Below are positions 7,010-8,820 of a stretch of DNA of 8,820 nt, piece by piece. A program made the translations under genes and the position numbers. The notes beneath the pieces were generated by a model. It ran no database searches, had not been told where the DNA came from, and saw only the letters and a program-made list of their open reading frames with translations. The stretch is from NCBI GenBank assembly GCA_026396205.1, contig JAPLXF010000006.1, positions 1 to 8,820 on the forward strand. Reading direction: 5' to 3'. The DNA is from Candidatus Moraniibacteriota bacterium. GTDB lineage: Bacteria > Patescibacteriota > Minisyncoccia > Moranbacterales > UBA2206. The first letter of the stretch is position 1, and every line of letters begins with the position of its first letter.

Positions 7010-7017
7010 GATATAAT
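6989..7017 (+). promoter_or_regulatory. Predicted sigma-70-type promoter of the transposase, -35 within the palindrome
   Basis: A perfect -10 TATAAT at 7012-7017 is preceded, with a 17-bp spacer, by TTGGAA at 6989-6994 (four of six matches to TTGACA), which lies in the left arm of palindrome copy 2. Transcription would begin near 7024, about five bases before the ATG, giving a nearly leaderless message. If the transposase binds the palindrome it could repress itself; that is inference. Confidence 0.6.
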
Positions 7018-7028
7018 ATACCTAATAT

Positions 7029-7658
7029 ATGAGGAAAACTCTATTAAAAAATGAAGAATATTATCATATTTACAATAGAGGCGTTGACAAGAGAAATGTT
7101 TTTGAAGGTGTTTCCGATTATCTTAGATTTATAAAATCACTGGAAGAATTCAATCGGCTGGATCCTATTGGCAGTATTTATGAACAAAGTTTTCGTAAAA
7201 AAGACTCACTTGGAAACTCGGTTTCCAAGTTGGTGAAAATCGTGGCTTATTGTTTGAATCCCAACCATTATCATTTAATATTGAAACAAATTAAAGATAA
7301 CGGGATTGAAAAATTCATGCATAAGGTTGGCTTGGGTTATTCCAAATATTTCAATCATCGCCATAAAAGATCAGGAGTGTTATTTCAAGGTAAATTTCAA
7401 GCGATAAACATAGATTCCAATGAATATCTGCTTTATTTATCAGCCTACGTGAATAAAAATAAATTTATCCATGGATATGACAATGAATTTAATTTTTCAA
7501 GTCTAAATGAGTATATCGGCAAAAGTAAGGTTAGCCTTTGTAGTAAGAATGTTATTTTAAAGCAATTTAGAAACAAAGAAGAGTATAATGAATATTTAAA
7601 AGTCAATGCTAAACATCTGAAGGAAAAGAAGGAATTAAAAAAATATTTACTGGAATAA
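7029..7658 (+). CDS. REP-associated tyrosine transposase (RAYT), IS200-like Y1/HUH
   Basis: A single-strand DNA transposase of the Y1_Tnp family, the type that recognises hairpin-forming REP-like palindromes, nicks them and stays linked through a tyrosine. The 209-residue protein has the N-terminal YYHIYNRGVDKRNVF signature (11-25), the HUH metal-binding motif NPNHYH with His80 and His82, and the catalytic helix GYSKYFN (103-109), where Tyr104 or Tyr107 is the nucleophile candidate, followed by RHKRSGVLFQGKF and IDSNEYLLYLSAYVN. All key residues are present, so it may be active. Residues 61-67 (LGNSVSK) are encoded by palindrome copy 3 inside its own gene, just before the strand carrying the HUH motif. 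No accessory TnpB is present, which fits RAYTs and not IS605. Four palindromes nearby are its probable substrates. AT-rich, as is the 3' part of the restriction gene. Confidence 0.92.
   Translation: MRKTLLKNEEYYHIYNRGVDKRNVFEGVSDYLRFIKSLEEFNRLDPIGSIYEQSFRKKDSLGNSVSKLVKIVAYCLNPNHYHLILKQIKDNGIEKFMHKVGLGYSKYFNHRHKRSGVLFQGKFQAINIDSNEYLLYLSAYVNKNKFIHGYDNEFNFSSLNEYIGKSKVSLCSKNVILKQFRNKEEYNEYLKVNAKHLKEKKELKKYLLE
7208..7230 (+). repeat. RAYT-type palindrome copy 3, inside the transposase gene
   Basis: Identical 23-bp palindrome lying wholly within the transposase reading frame, preceded by C as in copies 1 and 4. It is read in the same phase as copy 1 in murC, giving LGNSVSK (residues 61-67), 13 residues before His80 of the HUH motif. 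It keeps the frame open and would form a 10-bp hairpin in the message. Confidence 0.92.
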
Positions 7659-7661
7659 TAA

Positions 7662-7688
7662 TCACTTGGAAACTCGGTTTCCAAGTGA
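7662..7688 (+). repeat. RAYT-type palindrome copy 4, longest form, before murB
   Basis: The same core extended by one more pair of complementary bases on each side twice over (TC before, GA after), giving 12-bp arms around TCG. It begins four bases after the transposase stop and ends nine bases before the murB ATG. No T-run follows, so terminator function is unlikely. In a read-through message the hairpin would sit right at the murB ribosome-binding region, which has only a weak GTGAG-like site contributed by the palindrome edge. Confidence 0.9.
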
Positions 7689-7697
7689 GCTAAGTCA

Positions 7698-8645
7698 ATG
7701 ATTCCAATTAAAGAAAATGTAAATCTCTCTGAATATTCAACTTTCAAAATCGGTGGACCGGCGAAGTTTTTGGCCGAGGTTAAAAATCTGGTGGAACTGC
7801 GGGAAACTTTGGAATTTGTCCATGAAAAAAATCTGGATTTTTTTATTCTGGGTGGCGGGAGCAATATACTTTTCAGTGATGAAGGCTTTGACGGCCTGCT
7901 CATAAAAATACAAGATATAGAATACAAAATAGAAGATAATAAATTAGAATGCGGCGCCGGACTGCCTTTGGCGCAAGCGGTCAATTTTGCCAAAAAAAAC
8001 GGACTAACGGGATTGGAATGGGCGGTCGGAATTCCGGGAACAATTGGCGGAGCAGTGCGGGGCAACGCCGGCGCTTTCGGCGGAAGCATGGGAGAAATAG
8101 TTGAATCGGCAAGCATTATGGAAATAAAAAAATTGGCAGATATAGAAGAAAAACCGGAAATTTTCAATCAGGAAAAATGCCAATTTGCTTATCGCGACAG
8201 CCTTTTCAAACACAATCCTCATTTTATAATTTTGTCAATTGTATTAAAACTGAAAAAAGAAAATCCACAGTTGGTGGAAAATAAAATGAACGAAATAGCC
8301 CGCCAGCGCGCCGAGAGAAAACCGGAAGGCATTGGCAGTGCCGGTTCATTTTTTAAAAATCCTTTTGTCAAAGACCAAAACTTAATTAAAGAATTTGAAA
8401 CGGAAAAAAATATAAAATGTCTGGACGGTAAAATTCCAGCCGGTTGGCTGATTGAAAACGCAGGATTCAAAGGCCGGAAAATCGGCGGGGCGATGGTTAG
8501 CGAAAATAATGCCAATTATATCGTGAATATGGGAAAAGCGACGGCGCACGATGTCATTATGCTTGCCAGCTTAATCAAGCAGAAAGTGCGTAATACATTT
8601 AAAATAGAGCTTCAAGAAGAAGTGCAATACCTCGGTTTTGATTAA
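7698..8645 (+). CDS. murB: UDP-N-acetylenolpyruvoylglucosamine reductase MurB
   Basis: MurB is a cytoplasmic FAD flavoenzyme that reduces UDP-GlcNAc-enolpyruvate with NADPH to UDP-MurNAc, which MurC then uses. The 315-residue protein has the usual N-terminal YSTFKIGGPAKFL (13-25), FAD-binding GGGSNILFSDEGFDGLLI (52-69) and GLEWAVGIPGTIGGAVRGNAGAFGG (105-129), then FAYRDSLF with Arg166, GSAGSFFKNP with the proton-donor Ser217, AGWLIENAGFKG, GGAMVSENNANYIVN, and the C-terminal LQEEVQYLG with Glu308 as the likely catalytic acid. Length and the compact C-terminal domain fit the type II (shorter) MurBs. The ATG places the conserved N-terminal motif normally. It is separated from murC by the restriction/transposase block, so its transcription may now depend on read-through from that block. 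Confidence 0.96.
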   Translation: MIPIKENVNLSEYSTFKIGGPAKFLAEVKNLVELRETLEFVHEKNLDFFILGGGSNILFSDEGFDGLLIKIQDIEYKIEDNKLECGAGLPLAQAVNFAKKNGLTGLEWAVGIPGTIGGAVRGNAGAFGGSMGEIVESASIMEIKKLADIEEKPEIFNQEKCQFAYRDSLFKHNPHFIILSIVLKLKKENPQLVENKMNEIARQRAERKPEGIGSAGSFFKNPFVKDQNLIKEFETEKNIKCLDGKIPAGWLIENAGFKGRKIGGAMVSENNANYIVNMGKATAHDVIMLASLIKQKVRNTFKIELQEEVQYLGFD

Positions 8646-8675
8646 CGAGTTAAAAAGTTAACGAGTTCACGAGTT
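8645..8675 (+). repeat. Three ACGAGTT direct repeats after murB
   Basis: ACGAGTT occurs at 8645-8651, 8661-8667 and 8669-8675, the first overlapping the last base of the murB stop codon. These words also form the left arm of the longer inverted repeat that follows. Seen directly; function unknown. Confidence 0.7.
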
Positions 8676-8714
8676 GATAAAAAATTCCGTATCGCAACCC
8701 GTTAGCTCGTTAAC
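8657..8714. repeat. Imperfect 20-nt inverted repeat between murB and the next gene
   Basis: Arms 8657-8676 and 8695-8714 match at 17 of 20 positions around an 18-base loop. The outer nine pairs, GTTAACGAG with CTCGTTAAC, are perfect. No T-run follows directly (CCATTAACTAATTAATACC), so it is at best a Rho-independent-like terminator of poor form. More likely it belongs to the genome's class of repeated intergenic hairpins. Confidence 0.7.
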
Positions 8715-8740
8715 CCATTAACTAATTAATACCAATTATT

Positions 8741-8820
8741 ATGGACAACATCCGCTTCTTGTTTAAAGGCGTGAAAATCGATGAACGAACCGAAGATTAT
8801 ATCAGAAAAAGAATCCAAGG
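8741..8820 (+). CDS. Ribosome hibernation-promoting factor (HPF/RaiA family), 3'-partial
   Basis: Only 26 complete codons are visible: MDNIRFLFKGVKIDERT, then EDYIRKRIQ. The pattern of a short beta strand (IRFLFKG), then the turn VKIDERTEDYI and a basic helix, matches the start of HPF/RaiA (old name sigma-54 modulation) proteins, which bind the 30S subunit and silence idle ribosomes. There is no Shine-Dalgarno sequence; the spacer ends CCAATTATT. With so little sequence the call is a family resemblance, and the full length (short or long HPF) cannot be judged. Confidence 0.65.
   Translation, partial: MDNIRFLFKGVKIDERTEDYIRKRIQ

Larger units (their letters stand above)
4181..7688. mobile_element. 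Palindrome-bracketed block with restriction gene and RAYT transposase
   Basis: Palindrome copies 1 and 4, identical and in the same orientation, enclose a type IIG restriction-modification gene and a Y1/HUH transposase gene. Copies 2 (inverted) and 3 lie inside. The block sits between murC and murB, which are commonly neighbours in dcw clusters, and the restriction gene is bordered almost base-for-base by palindrome sequence (12 bases before its start, one base of overlap at its stop). I infer a REP/RAYT-like unit that carries cargo or has accumulated around it. No target-site duplication is evident, as expected for HUH enzymes, so the outer limits are a proposal and not an observed boundary. 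Confidence 0.5.

Noticed and set aside
4181..7688. CRISPR array formed by the repeated 23-mers
   Set aside because: Spacing is irregular (kilobases to hundreds of bases), the repeats lie in and between genes, and no spacers or cas genes are present.
7445..8167. 240-codon minus-strand frame across the transposase end and murB
   Set aside because: It runs antisense to two well-identified genes and through palindrome copy 4, has low-complexity Ser/Pro-rich content and no motif; its openness reflects codon bias on the other strand.

Overview
The window reads as a stretch of an AT-leaning bacterial chromosome, most likely from the Candidate Phyla Radiation (Patescibacteria, Parcubacteria-like). 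This is inferred from compact genes with short spacers, few Shine-Dalgarno sites, short AATTAC- and GTTAACGAG-type repeats in and between genes, and protein sequences of CPR character. No taxonomic search was possible. Every gene lies on the + strand.

Layout: the 3' part of trmD (tRNA m1G37 methyltransferase, open to the left edge), then ftsW, murG and murC, which belong to a division and cell-wall (dcw) cluster. Next comes an inserted block: a large single-chain type IIG restriction-modification enzyme and a RAYT-type (REP-associated, IS200-like) HUH/Y1 transposase. Then the dcw series resumes with murB. After a repeat-rich spacer the window ends in the first 26 codons of a probable ribosome-hibernation factor (HPF/RaiA family).

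FtsW (SEDS glycosyltransferase), MurG (lipid II synthesis), MurC (L-Ala addition) and MurB (UDP-MurNAc formation) work in one pathway: MurB and MurC make the soluble precursor, MurG completes lipid II, and FtsW polymerises it at the septum.

The most notable structure is a family of identical 23-bp palindromes, with arms ACTTGGAAAC and GTTTCCAAGT around a TCG loop. Four full copies and one half copy occur in 3.5 kb: at the last codons of murC, directly after the restriction gene (inverted, with the extra half arm), inside the transposase reading frame, and between the transposase and murB. They bracket the restriction gene and the transposase. One supplies a -35-like hexamer 17 bp before a perfect TATAAT in front of the transposase. 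The core has no stop codon in any of six frames. This looks like a RAYT/REP-type system whose palindromes enter coding sequence and may have carried, or grown up around, a restriction-modification cargo between murC and murB.

Two other kinds of small element lie inside the trmD reading frame: a perfect 4-unit heptamer tandem repeat and a GC-rich hairpin coding for an Arg/Ala-rich insert.
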